A stretch of 64,000 bases of DNA from Pseudolabrys sp. (GTDB lineage Bacteria > Pseudomonadota > Alphaproteobacteria > Rhizobiales > Xanthobacteraceae), in contig JAHCKG010000002.1 of assembly GCA_026125895.1 (NCBI GenBank), positions 124,001-188,000 of the forward strand, written 5' to 3'. Both the position numbers and the translations under genes were made by a program. This document shows, one piece after another, positions 53,155-62,121 of the stretch (positions are counted from its first letter, which is position 1; each line of letters starts with the position of its first letter). The notes beneath the pieces are model-generated. The model searched no databases, had not been told where the DNA came from, and was given only the letters and a program-made list of their open reading frames with translations.

Positions 53155-53181
53155 GGAATTGACGCAAGAACCGGAGATGCA

Positions 53182-53961
53182 ATGCTGCATCATTTGCTGG
53201 CCATCGCCTCCGGCGGACTCGTCGGCTTCACGCTCGGCCTGATTGGCGGCGGCGGTTCCATTCTGGCCGTGCCGTTGCTGGTCTACGTTGTCGGCGTGCA
53301 CTCGCCGCATGTCGCCATCGGCACGAGCGCCATTGCCGTGGCGGCGAGCGCGGCGGCCAATCTCGCCAGCCACGCCCGAGCCCGCACGGTGAAATGGGGC
53401 TGCGCCCTTGTTTTCGCCGTCTCCGGCATGGCCGGCGCCGCGCTCGGCGCTCAGGTCGGCAAGATGATCGACGGCGGACGGCTGCTGGCGCTGTTCGGCG
53501 CGTTGATGGTCGTCATCGGTGTCCTGATGCTGAAACCGCGCCACGGCGGCAGCGACCCCGATGTCAGGCTCAACGCGGAGACAAGCGCGACGCTGCTGCC
53601 CTGGCTGATCGGCGGCGGTCTCGTCGTCGGTGCCCTGTCCGGTTTCTTCGGCATCGGCGGCGGCTTCGTCATCGTGCCGGGTTTGATCGCCGCCACCGCG
53701 ATGCCGCTGATCAACGCCATCGGTTCCTCTCTGGTCTCGGTGACGGCCTTCGGCGCCACCACCGCGGCGAGCTATGCCTGGTCCGGGCTGGTCGACTGGC
53801 CGCTGGCCTTTATGTTCATCGCCGGCGGGGCCGCAGGCGGCCTCATCGGCACGCGACTGGCCCGCCACCTCGCCGGCCACAAGCACGCGCTGACACGCAT
53901 CTTTTCAGGTATCGTCATCGTCGTCGGGGTCTATGTGATCGCCCGCTCGCTGCTCGGCTGA
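53182..53961 (+). CDS. TauE/SafE-family sulfite/organosulfonate exporter
   Basis: A 259-residue membrane protein with about eight helices. Two TauE repeats are visible: ASGGLVGFTLGLIGGGGSIL and GALSGFFGIGGGFVIVPGLI. ATG 53182 is preceded by GGAG. In bigR operons this protein exports the sulfite produced by the dioxygenase. It is the third gene after bigR and rhodanese. Confidence 0.92.
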   Translation: MLHHLLAIASGGLVGFTLGLIGGGGSILAVPLLVYVVGVHSPHVAIGTSAIAVAASAAANLASHARARTVKWGCALVFAVSGMAGAALGAQVGKMIDGGRLLALFGALMVVIGVLMLKPRHGGSDPDVRLNAETSATLLPWLIGGGLVVGALSGFFGIGGGFVIVPGLIAATAMPLINAIGSSLVSVTAFGATTAASYAWSGLVDWPLAFMFIAGGAAGGLIGTRLARHLAGHKHALTRIFSGIVIVVGVYVIARSLLG

Positions 53962-54056
53962 TTATCCACCGTCACGCAGCGTTGATGGCCGCCGCCCCGC
54001 CGATCGGCTAGGCTCCGCGCCGCCGGCTCAGGCCGGTCTGTGACACGGAGGCAAGG

Positions 54057-54455
54057 ATGTCGCGCGAACTGATGTGGCTCACCTTCACGGTCATCCTGAC
54101 CGGGTTGCTTTGGATTCCCTATGTCCTCGACCGCATCAAGGTGCGCGGCCTCTGGAGCACCCTTGCCAATCCCTCGCGCGACGACAAGCCGCAAAGCGCC
54201 TGGGCGCAGCGCCTGTATTTCGCCCACACCAACGCCGTCGACAATCTCGTTGTGTTCGCGCCGTTGGTGCTGATCCTCGATAATGTCGGCTACTCGTCGC
54301 GCGGCACGGTGATCGCCTGCGCCGTGTACTTCTGGGCGCGGCTGGCACATGCCATCGTCTACGCGCTTGGCGTTCCGGTGCTGCGCACGCTGACTTTCGC
54401 CGTCGGCTTCCTGGCGCAGGCGGCGCTGGTGCTGGCGATTTTCGGCAAGCTCTAA
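54057..54455 (+). CDS. MAPEG family membrane protein
   Basis: A 132-residue protein with four hydrophobic helices (MWLTFTVILTGLLWIPYVLD; NLVVFAPLVLILDNVGYSSR; VIACAVYFWARLAHAIVYAL; TLTFAVGFLAQAALVLAIFG). The motif AHTNAVDNLVVFAP and the RLAHAIVYALGVPVLRT region place it in MAPEG (glutathione S-transferase-like membrane proteins). The substrate is unknown. Its stop overlaps the stop of aidB on the other strand by three bases. Confidence 0.88.
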   Translation: MSRELMWLTFTVILTGLLWIPYVLDRIKVRGLWSTLANPSRDDKPQSAWAQRLYFAHTNAVDNLVVFAPLVLILDNVGYSSRGTVIACAVYFWARLAHAIVYALGVPVLRTLTFAVGFLAQAALVLAIFGKL

Positions 54456-56065
54456 TGTAACGGCGCCGCTCGCGCCGCGATGGCGCGTGCATCGGCACCG
54501 CGCGGCAGCGTGCCGAAGGCGCCGCCACCCTCGCTGCTCAGGCGTGACGCGCAGAAGGCGTCGGCCACGTAAGGCGGCGCGTGCTTGATCAGCAGCGCTG
54601 CCTGCAGCGCCAGGACGAGATCGCGCGTCAGCGCCCGCGCCTGCCCCTCGTCATTGCGCTCGGCGCCGAGCAATCGCTGTTCGAGCGCGCCGGCAAAGGC
54701 CTTCAGGCGCGGCTCGCCCGGCACACTCAGTTCGGCGTGAAGAATGTCCGCCGCGTTGGCGGTGCGGCCGAGCGCGCGCAGCACGTCGAGGCACATGACG
54801 TTGCCGGAGCCTTCCCAGATCGAATTGACCGGCGCCTCGCGGTACAGCCGAGGCATCACGCTTTCCTCGATGTAGCCGGAGCCGCCCAGCACCTCCATCG
54901 CCTCCAGCGTGACGAACGGCGTGCGCTTGCAGATCCAGAACTTCGCCGCCGGCGTGATGATACGGCGGACCACGGTGGCCACCTCGTCTTCCTCGTCATA
55001 GCCCCGCGCCAGGCGGAAGGTCAGCGTCGTCGCCGCCTCGCATTCGAGCGCCAGGTCGGCGAGCACGTTGGTCATCAGCGGCTGGTCGATCAGCTTCTTC
55101 TGGAACACGGTGCGATAGCGCGCATGGTGCACCGCCTGCGCCACCGCGGCGCGCATCAGCGACGACGAGCCGATGGCGCAATCGAGCCGGGTGTGGTTGC
55201 CCATCTCGATGATGGTCGGGATGCCGCGCCCCTCCTCGCCGATGAGATGCGCATAGGCGCCCTCGAACTCGACCTCGCTCGAGGCGTTCGAGCGGTTGCC
55301 GAGCTTGTCCTTGAGGCGGACGATGCGGATGGCGTTACGCTCGCCGTCCGGCGTGAACCGCGGCATGAGGAAACAGCTCAGGCCCTTTTCGGTCTGCGCC
55401 AGGATCAGGAAGGCGTCGCACATCGGCGCCGACATGAACCACTTGTGGCCGAACAGGCGGAACGAGCCGTCGCCGGCCGCTTCGGCGCGTGTCGTGTTGG
55501 TGCGCAGATCCGAGCCGCCCTGGTTCTCCGTCATGCCCATGCCGATGAGCGCGGCGGTCTTTTCCTTCACCGGAGCGAAGCGCTTGTCGTAGTCGCGACC
55601 ATAGATCTTCGGCAGCCAGTCGGCGGCGACATCGGGCGCATGCCGCAGGGTCGGCACCGAGCCGTAAGTCATGGCGACCGGGCAATAGACGCCGCTCTCG
55701 ATCTGGTTGAGCATGTAGGTGCCCGCCGCGCGAGCGACATGCGCGCCCGGCTGCGGATGCGCCCACGGGCTCGAATGCAGCCCAGCGCGCACCGCGATCG
55801 CCATCAGTTCGTGCCAGGCCGGGTGAAACTCGACCTCGTCGAGGCGGTGGCCGTAGCGGTCGAGCGTTTTGAGTTGCGGCGTGAACTTGTTGGCGTCGAA
55901 GCCGAGCTTCACGGTTTCCGGCTTGCCGAACGTGGCGCCGAGCGCGTTGAGGCCACCTTCGGCCCATGCGGCCTGTTCGCGCCGCACCGCCTCGCGCAGC
56001 ACGGCGTCGCTGGCGAAGAGGTTATACGGCTCCAGCGGCGGCGGCTGGTTTGCGACCTCGAACAT
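54452..56065 (-). CDS. aidB: AidB-like acyl-CoA dehydrogenase
   Basis: A 537-residue flavoprotein from the ATG at 56065 (SD GGGAGG). It matches AidB: N-terminal EVANQPPPLEPYNLFASDAV, ALIGMGMTENQGGSDLRTNT, FGHKWFMSAPMCDAFLILAQ and VLGGSGYIEESVMPRLYREA. AidB is induced in the adaptive response to alkylation, binds DNA and protects it. A general acyl-CoA dehydrogenase is less likely given the length and motifs. Confidence 0.92.
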   Translation of the reverse strand: MFEVANQPPPLEPYNLFASDAVLREAVRREQAAWAEGGLNALGATFGKPETVKLGFDANKFTPQLKTLDRYGHRLDEVEFHPAWHELMAIAVRAGLHSSPWAHPQPGAHVARAAGTYMLNQIESGVYCPVAMTYGSVPTLRHAPDVAADWLPKIYGRDYDKRFAPVKEKTAALIGMGMTENQGGSDLRTNTTRAEAAGDGSFRLFGHKWFMSAPMCDAFLILAQTEKGLSCFLMPRFTPDGERNAIRIVRLKDKLGNRSNASSEVEFEGAYAHLIGEEGRGIPTIIEMGNHTRLDCAIGSSSLMRAAVAQAVHHARYRTVFQKKLIDQPLMTNVLADLALECEAATTLTFRLARGYDEEDEVATVVRRIITPAAKFWICKRTPFVTLEAMEVLGGSGYIEESVMPRLYREAPVNSIWEGSGNVMCLDVLRALGRTANAADILHAELSVPGEPRLKAFAGALEQRLLGAERNDEGQARALTRDLVLALQAALLIKHAPPYVADAFCASRLSSEGGGAFGTLPRGADARAIAARAAPLH

Positions 56066-56113
56066 GGTCGGGCCTCCCGGCAAGGACGCCCGACCTTATT
56101 CGATGTGGCGTGT

Positions 56114-57172
56114 CTAAGGAAACAGCGCGACCTGATCGATGCCCATGGTCTCGGGATAGCCCATGATCAGGTTCATGTTCTGGATCGCCTGACCGGAAGC
56201 CCCCTTCACCAGATTGTCGAGCGCCGAGATGATGATCGCGCGGCCCTCGATGCGGTCGGCGGCGACTCCGATGAATGTCATGTTGGAGCCACGCACATGC
56301 CGCGTGTGCGGCGTTTCGCCAAACGGCAGAACGTGTACGAAGGGTTCCTTCGCGTAGAACTTCACCAGGATGTCGTGCAGATCCTGCGCCGTTCGTCCCC
56401 GTCGGCCACGTACATAGATCGTCGAGAGGATGCCGCGGTTCTGCGGCAGCAGATGCGGCGTGAACGTCACCGTCACCGGCCGTCCGGCGGCCAGCGAGAA
56501 TTCCTGATCGAGTTCGGCCATGTGCCGGTGTTTGCCGACACCATAGGCGTTGAAGCCCTCGGACACTTCCGAGAACAGCATCGCCTCCTTCGCCGAGCGG
56601 CCGGCGCCGGTCATGCCGGACTTGGCGTCGATGACGATCTCGTCGAGATCGATCGCCTTGGCCCTGATCAGCGGCGTCAGCGGCAGTTGCGCACCGGAGG
56701 TGTAGCAGCCCGGATTGGCGACCAGCCGCGCCTTCTTGATGTCGCGCCGATGAATTTCGACGAGGCCGTAGACGGCTTCCTTCTGGAGTTCCGGCGCATG
56801 ATGCTCGTGGCCATACCACTTGGCGTAAGCGGCCGTGTCCGCCAGCCGGAAGTCGGCCGACAGATCGACCACCTTGGTGTCGGGCGCCGCGGCGAGCAGA
56901 TCCTTGAGCACCTTCTGCGTCGTGGCATGCGGCAGCGCGCAGAACACGACGTCGAGCGCCAGCGCCTTCCAGTCGAGGCCTTCGATGGCGACCAAAGTCG
57001 GCAGCTCATAGGGCGAGAACTGCGGGAACACCTCTCGCATCGCCTTGCCGGCCGAACGCTCCGCCGTCAGCAGCACGATCTCCGCGCGCGGGTGACGCAG
57101 CAGCATCCGCACCAGTTCCGAACCGGTGTAGCCCGAGGCGCCGAGAACGCCGATCTTTGCCTTTGTCGCCAT
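56114..57172 (-). CDS. argC: N-acetyl-gamma-glutamyl-phosphate reductase
   Basis: A 352-residue enzyme. KIGVLGASGYTGSELVRMLL is the NADP-binding start, and the catalytic Cys lies in LVANPGCYTSGAQLPL. KSGMTGAGRSAKEAMLFSEV and PHTRHVRGSNMTFIG follow. It reduces N-acetylglutamyl phosphate to the semialdehyde in arginine biosynthesis. Confidence 0.96.
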   Translation of the reverse strand: MATKAKIGVLGASGYTGSELVRMLLRHPRAEIVLLTAERSAGKAMREVFPQFSPYELPTLVAIEGLDWKALALDVVFCALPHATTQKVLKDLLAAAPDTKVVDLSADFRLADTAAYAKWYGHEHHAPELQKEAVYGLVEIHRRDIKKARLVANPGCYTSGAQLPLTPLIRAKAIDLDEIVIDAKSGMTGAGRSAKEAMLFSEVSEGFNAYGVGKHRHMAELDQEFSLAAGRPVTVTFTPHLLPQNRGILSTIYVRGRRGRTAQDLHDILVKFYAKEPFVHVLPFGETPHTRHVRGSNMTFIGVAADRIEGRAIIISALDNLVKGASGQAIQNMNLIMGYPETMGIDQVALFP

Positions 57173-57456
57173 GATCTTATGCCTTTATCTTCATACCCTG
57201 CCTGAACGGCAGAGGACTACGGATGCTCCTGACAGGAAGCGGTTTTAAGGGGCGGAAGGCAAGCGGTCTGGGGAGACGGGGTGCCGCGGGCCAATCCGGC
57301 GGCACGGGAGCGATCTTACACGCCGAAGCGCGCCCGTGCCGTAGAGGTACGGCGGCGTCGGCGCGGTCCGAAGCTGGTGCAAATCGTCATCATGCGGCGC
57401 GATATAAGGCTACCGGGGGAACCGGTCAATCCCGGCCGAACGGAGCTGTCCAATGC
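57173..57456. other. argC upstream region
   Basis: About 280 bases of GC-rich DNA. The short open frames here have no recognisable protein features. I see no clear promoter elements, leader hairpin or RNA gene. Confidence 0.4.
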
Positions 57457-57483
57457 AAAAAGGCCGCCCCAAGGGCGGCCTTT
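57457..57483 (-). terminator. intrinsic terminator after the metallo-hydrolase gene
   Basis: The stem GGCCGCCC (57462-57469) / GGGCGGCC (57473-57480) has a 3-base loop and is followed on the minus strand by TTTTT. It lies 20 bases after the stop codon at 57503. The TTT on the plus side is too short to suggest strong termination there. Confidence 0.9.
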
Positions 57484-57502
57484 GCCGTCAAATGACGATG
57501 GA

Positions 57503-58480
57503 TCAGGTCAGCGCATGCACCTGGACCAGGCGATAGCCGTTGCCGTTCTTCTCGACATAGCCGGCCGACGGGAACGGGAAGTGATAGCCGACAACAGGTA
57601 GCTTATCGGCGGACGCCATGTCGAAGAACTTGCGGCGCGTCTGCTCGGCGAGAGCGCCATCATTGTCGAACACGGCATGCCAACCCGGGTTCGGCATGAA
57701 GACGCCGGGGTGGTTGGTGACGTCACCTTGCACCGCAAGGCTCTTGCCGCCCGAGGCGACGATGAACGAGGTGTGGCCCGGTGTATGGCCCGGCGTCGCC
57801 ATCGAGGTGATGCCGGGGGCCACTTCCTTGCCAGCCTCGAAGGGCGTCGGCTTCAGTCCATCGAACACCTTCTTGACGTTGGCAAAGTTGCCTTTGTTGG
57901 ACGCATTGGCCTTCGACGCATTGCTCTCGTCGGTCCAGAACGCCCACTCGGTCGCAGGAACCAGGATCTGTGCATTCGGATAGGCCGGCGTGCCGTCGGC
58001 ATTCTTCAGGCCGTTGATGTGATCGCCGTGGAAGTGCGAGATCAGAACGATATCGACCGCCTTGGGGTCGATGCTGGCCGCGGTCATGCTGTGCCGGGCA
58101 TTGCCGACCGCGCCCTTGGACGCGGCGTTGGCACCGAGGCCGTTGCCGGTGTCGATGGCGATGATCTTGCCAGCACTCTTGATCACCAGCGGGCTGAACG
58201 AAATGGTGAGCTGGCCCGGCGGCATGTGCAGCGCCTGATAGGCCTTGGCCGTCTCTTCCTTCGACGCGTTGACGACAAAGCCGTCCGGCATCGGGAAGGT
58301 GCGCGATCCGTCATAGACCTGGATCAGTTCGACATCGCCGAGCTTGTAGCTGTAGACGCCGGTCATCGGCGCCACCACGGCGCCCTGCGCGCGGCTGGCG
58401 CTGATCGTCGCCGGATTGACGGTGGCAACCGCCGCCGCGGCCGTGCCGGCAATCATGTTGCGGCGTGAAACTTCAACCAT
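57503..58480 (-). CDS. exported metallo-beta-lactamase-fold hydrolase
   Basis: A 325-residue protein with a twin-arginine signal (VSRRNMIAGTAAAAVATVNP). Metal motifs are LISHFHGDHINGL (HxHxDH), TPGHTPGHTSFIV and AVQGDVTNHPGVF. The fold is close to quorum-quenching lactonases and arylsulfatase-like periplasmic hydrolases, but the substrate cannot be assigned. It stands alone with its own terminator. Confidence 0.9.
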   Translation of the reverse strand: MVEVSRRNMIAGTAAAAVATVNPATISASRAQGAVVAPMTGVYSYKLGDVELIQVYDGSRTFPMPDGFVVNASKEETAKAYQALHMPPGQLTISFSPLVIKSAGKIIAIDTGNGLGANAASKGAVGNARHSMTAASIDPKAVDIVLISHFHGDHINGLKNADGTPAYPNAQILVPATEWAFWTDESNASKANASNKGNFANVKKVFDGLKPTPFEAGKEVAPGITSMATPGHTPGHTSFIVASGGKSLAVQGDVTNHPGVFMPNPGWHAVFDNDGALAEQTRRKFFDMASADKLPVVGYHFPFPSAGYVEKNGNGYRLVQVHALT

Positions 58481-58603
58481 CCTCGTCTCCCGTATGACAC
58501 TGCCCTGCCCGGCCCCGACATGAGGCCGGCGAAGGTCGTGAAGCTAACATCGGGATTTGGGACAAATTCCGGGACGGAAGGCCGCACCCCGGTCACGGCC
58601 GCG

Positions 58604-59134
58604 TTACCACGGCCAGGCGGCCAGCACCCGCGAGACGCCGTCGCCGAGCGTCAGCAACACCGCGGCCCAGACAAAGGCGGAGGCGAAGTTCGCCAATTGG
58701 AAAGACCAGAACGGCATCTCGAAGATGCCGGCGATCAGGGGAACCGAGGCGCGCAACGGCCCGAAGAAACGTCCGATGAAGATGCCGGCCACGCCCCACT
58801 TCTTCACGAAGGCCTCGCCGCGCGGGATGAGATCGGGATGCCGCGACAGCGGCCAGATGTGCTGCACGCCGTATTCGAGCTTGCGGCCAATCCAGTAGGA
58901 CAGCCAGTCGCCGAGCGCCGCGCCGATCGCCGCCGCCACCCAGATCGGCCAGAAGCTGATGCCGCTCGAGCCAACCAGCGCGCCGAGCGCGACCAGCGCG
59001 CCCCAGGCCGGCAACAGGAGCGAGATGAAGGCGAGCGATTCACCGAAAGCCAGCGCGAACATGATCGGCGGCGCCCAGGCGGCATTCTCCCGCGTGAAGG
59101 CGATGATCTGGTCGACGGTGCCTTGCATGTCCAT
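58604..59134 (-). CDS. DedA-family membrane protein
   Basis: A 176-residue protein with the DedA/VTT pattern: FGESLAFISLLLPAWGALVA, GDWLSYWIGRKLEYGV, FIGRFFGPLRASVPLIAGIF and several helices. DedA proteins are flippases for lipid carriers such as undecaprenyl phosphate or phosphatidylethanolamine. The exact substrate is unknown here. Confidence 0.9.
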   Translation of the reverse strand: MDMQGTVDQIIAFTRENAAWAPPIMFALAFGESLAFISLLLPAWGALVALGALVGSSGISFWPIWVAAAIGAALGDWLSYWIGRKLEYGVQHIWPLSRHPDLIPRGEAFVKKWGVAGIFIGRFFGPLRASVPLIAGIFEMPFWSFQLANFASAFVWAAVLLTLGDGVSRVLAAWPW

Positions 59135-59349
59135 TGGAAGGTCGATCTAGCCTGCCGCTCCGGAACCCGCCAGTGCGGCATGAGCGCCGATCTTGCGCCC
59201 GTCGCGGCCCGCCGGTAGCGGGTTGGGGCGGTCTCGGTTTCGGCCTGATCGTGGCATAGTCACTGGCAAACGATTCGTCCGCAGCTTACCTGTCGGTCGC
59301 AATCCTCCTCCATCATCGTCTGAAGTCCTGAAAAGAACCTCTTGTAACT

Positions 59350-61419
59350 ATGGCCAAATCCGCGACGACCAAGAAGACCGGCAAGCAGGATGACCTGTTC
59401 GCCGCCCCGGCCCGCCAGGCAGCGTCCCGCCCCGCGCCCAAGGAAGCGGCGCGCAAAGCGTCGAAGTCCGGCGGCGGCGACGGCGGCTACAGCGCCAAGC
59501 ACATCGAGGTTCTCGAGGGTCTGGAACCGGTGCGCCGCCGGCCCGGCATGTACATCGGCGGCACCGACGAAAAGGCGCTGCACCACCTGTTCGCCGAAGT
59601 CATCGACAACTCGATGGACGAGGCTTTGGCCGGCCACGCCGACTGGATCGAGGTCGAACTCGACGCCGACGGTTTCATCGCCATCACCGACAACGGCCGC
59701 GGCATGCCGGTCGATAACCACCCCAAGTTCAAGAACAAGTCGGCGCTGGAAGTGATCATGTGCACGCTCCACGCCGGCGGCAAGTTCGACTCCGAGGTCT
59801 ATGAGACCTCGGGCGGCCTGCATGGCGTCGGCGTCTCCGTCACCAATGCGCTGTCGGAACGGCTCGAAGTCGATGTCTGGCGCGAGCAGACGCAGTACCA
59901 CATGGCCTTCGAGCGCGGTAAGCCGAAAGGCAAGCTCGAGAAGGTCGGTCGCGCCCCGAACAAGCGCGGCACCCGCGTGCGCTTCAAGCCGGACCCGGAA
60001 ATCTTCGGCAAGAAGGCGGCGTTCGATCCGGCTCGCGTCTTCAAGATGGCGCGCTCCAAGGCCTATCTCTACGGCGGCGTCGAGATCCGCTGGTCCTGCG
60101 CGCCCGAACTGGTCGAAGGCACCGACATTCCTGACAAGGCCACGTTCCATTTCGCCAACGGCCTGTCCGACTATCTGCGCACCAATCTCGAAGGCGCGAC
60201 CTTCGTGCATCCGGACATCTTCTCCGGCTCGGCCGGCAAGAGCGGCAAGCATGGCGCCGTGGAATGGGCGGTGGCCTGGACGGCGGACGCCGACGGCTTC
60301 AGCAACTCCTACTGCAACACCATCCCGACGCCGGACGGCGGCACGCACGAGTCGGGGCTGCGCTCCGCCCTGCTCCGCGGCCTGAAAGATCACGCCGCGC
60401 GCATCGGCCAGGAAAAGCGCGTCGCCCCGGTGACCAGCGAAGACATCATGGTCGGCTCCGGCTCGATGCTGTCGGTCTATATCCGCGAGCCGGAATTCCA
60501 GGGCCAGACCAAGGACCGCCTCGCCACCGCCTCGGCGCAGAAGATCGTCGAAGGCGCGATCAAGGATCCGTTCGATCACTGGCTCTCGGGCAATCCGATC
60601 CAGGCCAACAAGCTGCTCGACTTCGTCATCGAGCGCGCCGAGGACCGCCTGCGCCGCCGCGCCGAGAAGGACGTCGCCCGCAAGACCGCGGTGCGCAAGC
60701 TTCGCCTGCCCGGCAAGCTCGCCGACTGTTCGAACTCGGCCGAACAAGGCTCCGAACTGTTCATCGTCGAAGGCGACTCGGCCGGCGGCTCGGCCAAGCA
60801 GGCGCGCGACCGCCGCACGCAGGCCGTTCTTCCCTTGCGCGGCAAGATCCTCAACGTCGCTTCCGCCGGCAAGGACAAGCTGGCGCAAAACCAGCAGCTC
60901 GCCGATTTGATCCAGGCGCTCGGCGCCGGCACCGGCTCGCATTTCCACGAGAAGGATCTGCGCTACGAGAAGATCATCATCATGACCGACGCCGACGTCG
61001 ACGGCGCCCACATCGCGTCATTGTTGATCACGTTCTTCTACCGGCAGATGCCGAAGCTGATCGATCTCGGCCGGCTCTATCTCGCGGTGCCGCCGCTGTA
61101 CCGGCTGCAGCACGGCGGCAAGATCGCCTACGCCCGCAACGACGCGCACAAAGATCACCTGCTCAAGACGCAGTTCAACGCCAACGCCAAGGTCGAAGTC
61201 TCGCGCTTCAAGGGCCTCGGCGAGATGATGGCGGCGCAGCTCAAGGAAACGACGATGGACCCGAACAAGCGCACCTTGCTCAAGGTGACGCTGGCGGAGG
61301 CCGACGAAAAGGCCGCGGCGAAATCCGTCGAGCGGCTGATGGGCAACAAGGCCGAAGCGCGCTTCGAGTTCATTCAGGAGAAAGCGGAGTTCGCGAGCGA
61401 GGAGTTGCTGGACGTTTGA
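59350..61419 (+). CDS. parE: DNA topoisomerase IV subunit B
   Basis: A 689-residue type IIA topoisomerase B subunit. The GHKL ATPase has EVIDNSMDEALAGHADWIEV, ITDNGRGMPVD and SGGLHGVGVSVTNALS. The transducer follows. The Toprim region has SELFIVEGDSAGGSAKQARD, KIIIMTDADVDGAHIASLLI and the C-terminal RFKGLGEMMAAQLKETTMDP. The N-terminal 40 residues are a Lys/Ala-rich tail with DDLFAAPAR, usual for alphaproteobacterial ParE rather than GyrB. It decatenates daughter chromosomes with ParC. Confidence 0.95.
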   Translation: MAKSATTKKTGKQDDLFAAPARQAASRPAPKEAARKASKSGGGDGGYSAKHIEVLEGLEPVRRRPGMYIGGTDEKALHHLFAEVIDNSMDEALAGHADWIEVELDADGFIAITDNGRGMPVDNHPKFKNKSALEVIMCTLHAGGKFDSEVYETSGGLHGVGVSVTNALSERLEVDVWREQTQYHMAFERGKPKGKLEKVGRAPNKRGTRVRFKPDPEIFGKKAAFDPARVFKMARSKAYLYGGVEIRWSCAPELVEGTDIPDKATFHFANGLSDYLRTNLEGATFVHPDIFSGSAGKSGKHGAVEWAVAWTADADGFSNSYCNTIPTPDGGTHESGLRSALLRGLKDHAARIGQEKRVAPVTSEDIMVGSGSMLSVYIREPEFQGQTKDRLATASAQKIVEGAIKDPFDHWLSGNPIQANKLLDFVIERAEDRLRRRAEKDVARKTAVRKLRLPGKLADCSNSAEQGSELFIVEGDSAGGSAKQARDRRTQAVLPLRGKILNVASAGKDKLAQNQQLADLIQALGAGTGSHFHEKDLRYEKIIIMTDADVDGAHIASLLITFFYRQMPKLIDLGRLYLAVPPLYRLQHGGKIAYARNDAHKDHLLKTQFNANAKVEVSRFKGLGEMMAAQLKETTMDPNKRTLLKVTLAEADEKAAAKSVERLMGNKAEARFEFIQEKAEFASEELLDV

Positions 61420-61436
61420 GGTTGCACGCCTCCTGA

Positions 61437-61514
61437 AGCCCGGGTGAAGCGAAGCGTAACCCGGGTTTAGCGCCGCCCCGGCTTGCGCTTCGCTTCAGCC
61501 GGGCTACGGGCTAC
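61437..61514. repeat. palindromic repeat reaching the next gene's stop codon
   Basis: AGCCCGGGTGAAGCGAAGCG at the left and CGCTTCGCTTCAGCCGGGCT at the right are inverted copies. The outer end (CTACGGGCTACG) covers the TAG of the minus-strand gene at 61511. It lies between parE and the secreted hypothetical protein, at the convergent junction. Confidence 0.8.
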
Positions 61515-62050
61515 GAACAACGTCGCAACACCGGCGTCTTCAATCCGCTGCCGAGCGCCACGCCGTTCTTCACGCGCACGCCATCGCTGCCGCGATTGTA
61601 GATCGTGCGCCGCGTGTCGGTGCCCTTGGCATCGCGCGCGATGCGCATCACCAGTGTCTGCGCCTCCTCGCCTTCGCCGCCCGGGCGGAACAGCGCCTGC
61701 GCTTCGACGCTGTCCTTGTCGAGCCGGCGCGCGGCGACGAAGTGATAGAGGTTGGCGGCGTATTCGGCGCCGACATCGTGCGTTTCGAACACGCGGCCGT
61801 CGCCCGGCGCGGTGGTGGCCACATGCGGGTTCCGCGGGCTCGCCGGCGCGCCGCAATCGAGCGCCCAGTTGCCGAGCAGGTTCAGGTCGCGGAACACCGG
61901 CTCGGCGGTGAAGGACGGCTGCGTCAGGTCCGCATTGTCGGGCCCGGGATCGGTGGCGGCGACAGCCGGCATGACGGACAAGGCGGCCAACAGCCCGCAT
62001 ACCGCGAAACGCTGCAACAACAAGCTTCTGCTCCCGATCCCACACCCCAC
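61511..62050 (-). CDS. secreted hypothetical protein
   Basis: A 179-residue protein with an N-terminal signal (SLLLQRFAVCGLLAALSVMP, cleaved near AVAATD). The mature part is beta-rich, with LNLLGNWALDCGAPASPRNP and the YHFVAARRLDKDSVEAQALF block, then RRTIYNRGSDGVRVKNGVAL. There are two cysteines in the mature region (Cys in ALDCGAP and near the end RRCS). I do not recognise a family. The pattern NWALDC...NPHV resembles unannotated periplasmic proteins of Rhizobiales. Confidence 0.8.
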   Translation of the reverse strand: MGCGIGSRSLLLQRFAVCGLLAALSVMPAVAATDPGPDNADLTQPSFTAEPVFRDLNLLGNWALDCGAPASPRNPHVATTAPGDGRVFETHDVGAEYAANLYHFVAARRLDKDSVEAQALFRPGGEGEEAQTLVMRIARDAKGTDTRRTIYNRGSDGVRVKNGVALGSGLKTPVLRRCS

Positions 62051-62121
62051 GCCACCATAGCAACGGGCACGGTCGCGACAATCTGCGATAGGTCAAAGTC
62101 GCAGGTTTTTTGTGCGGCGGC

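Noticed and set aside
54581-57205. 874-codon plus-strand open frame opposite aidB and argC
   Set aside because: Despite its length it lies antisense to two clear genes in a very GC-rich region, where antisense frames stay open by chance. The translation is His/Arg/Asp-rich with no domain.
57223-57601. Two overlapping plus-strand frames upstream of argC (90 and 106 codons)
   Set aside because: Low-complexity Arg/Ala/Gly translations with no ribosome site, crossing a terminator; not convincing as genes.
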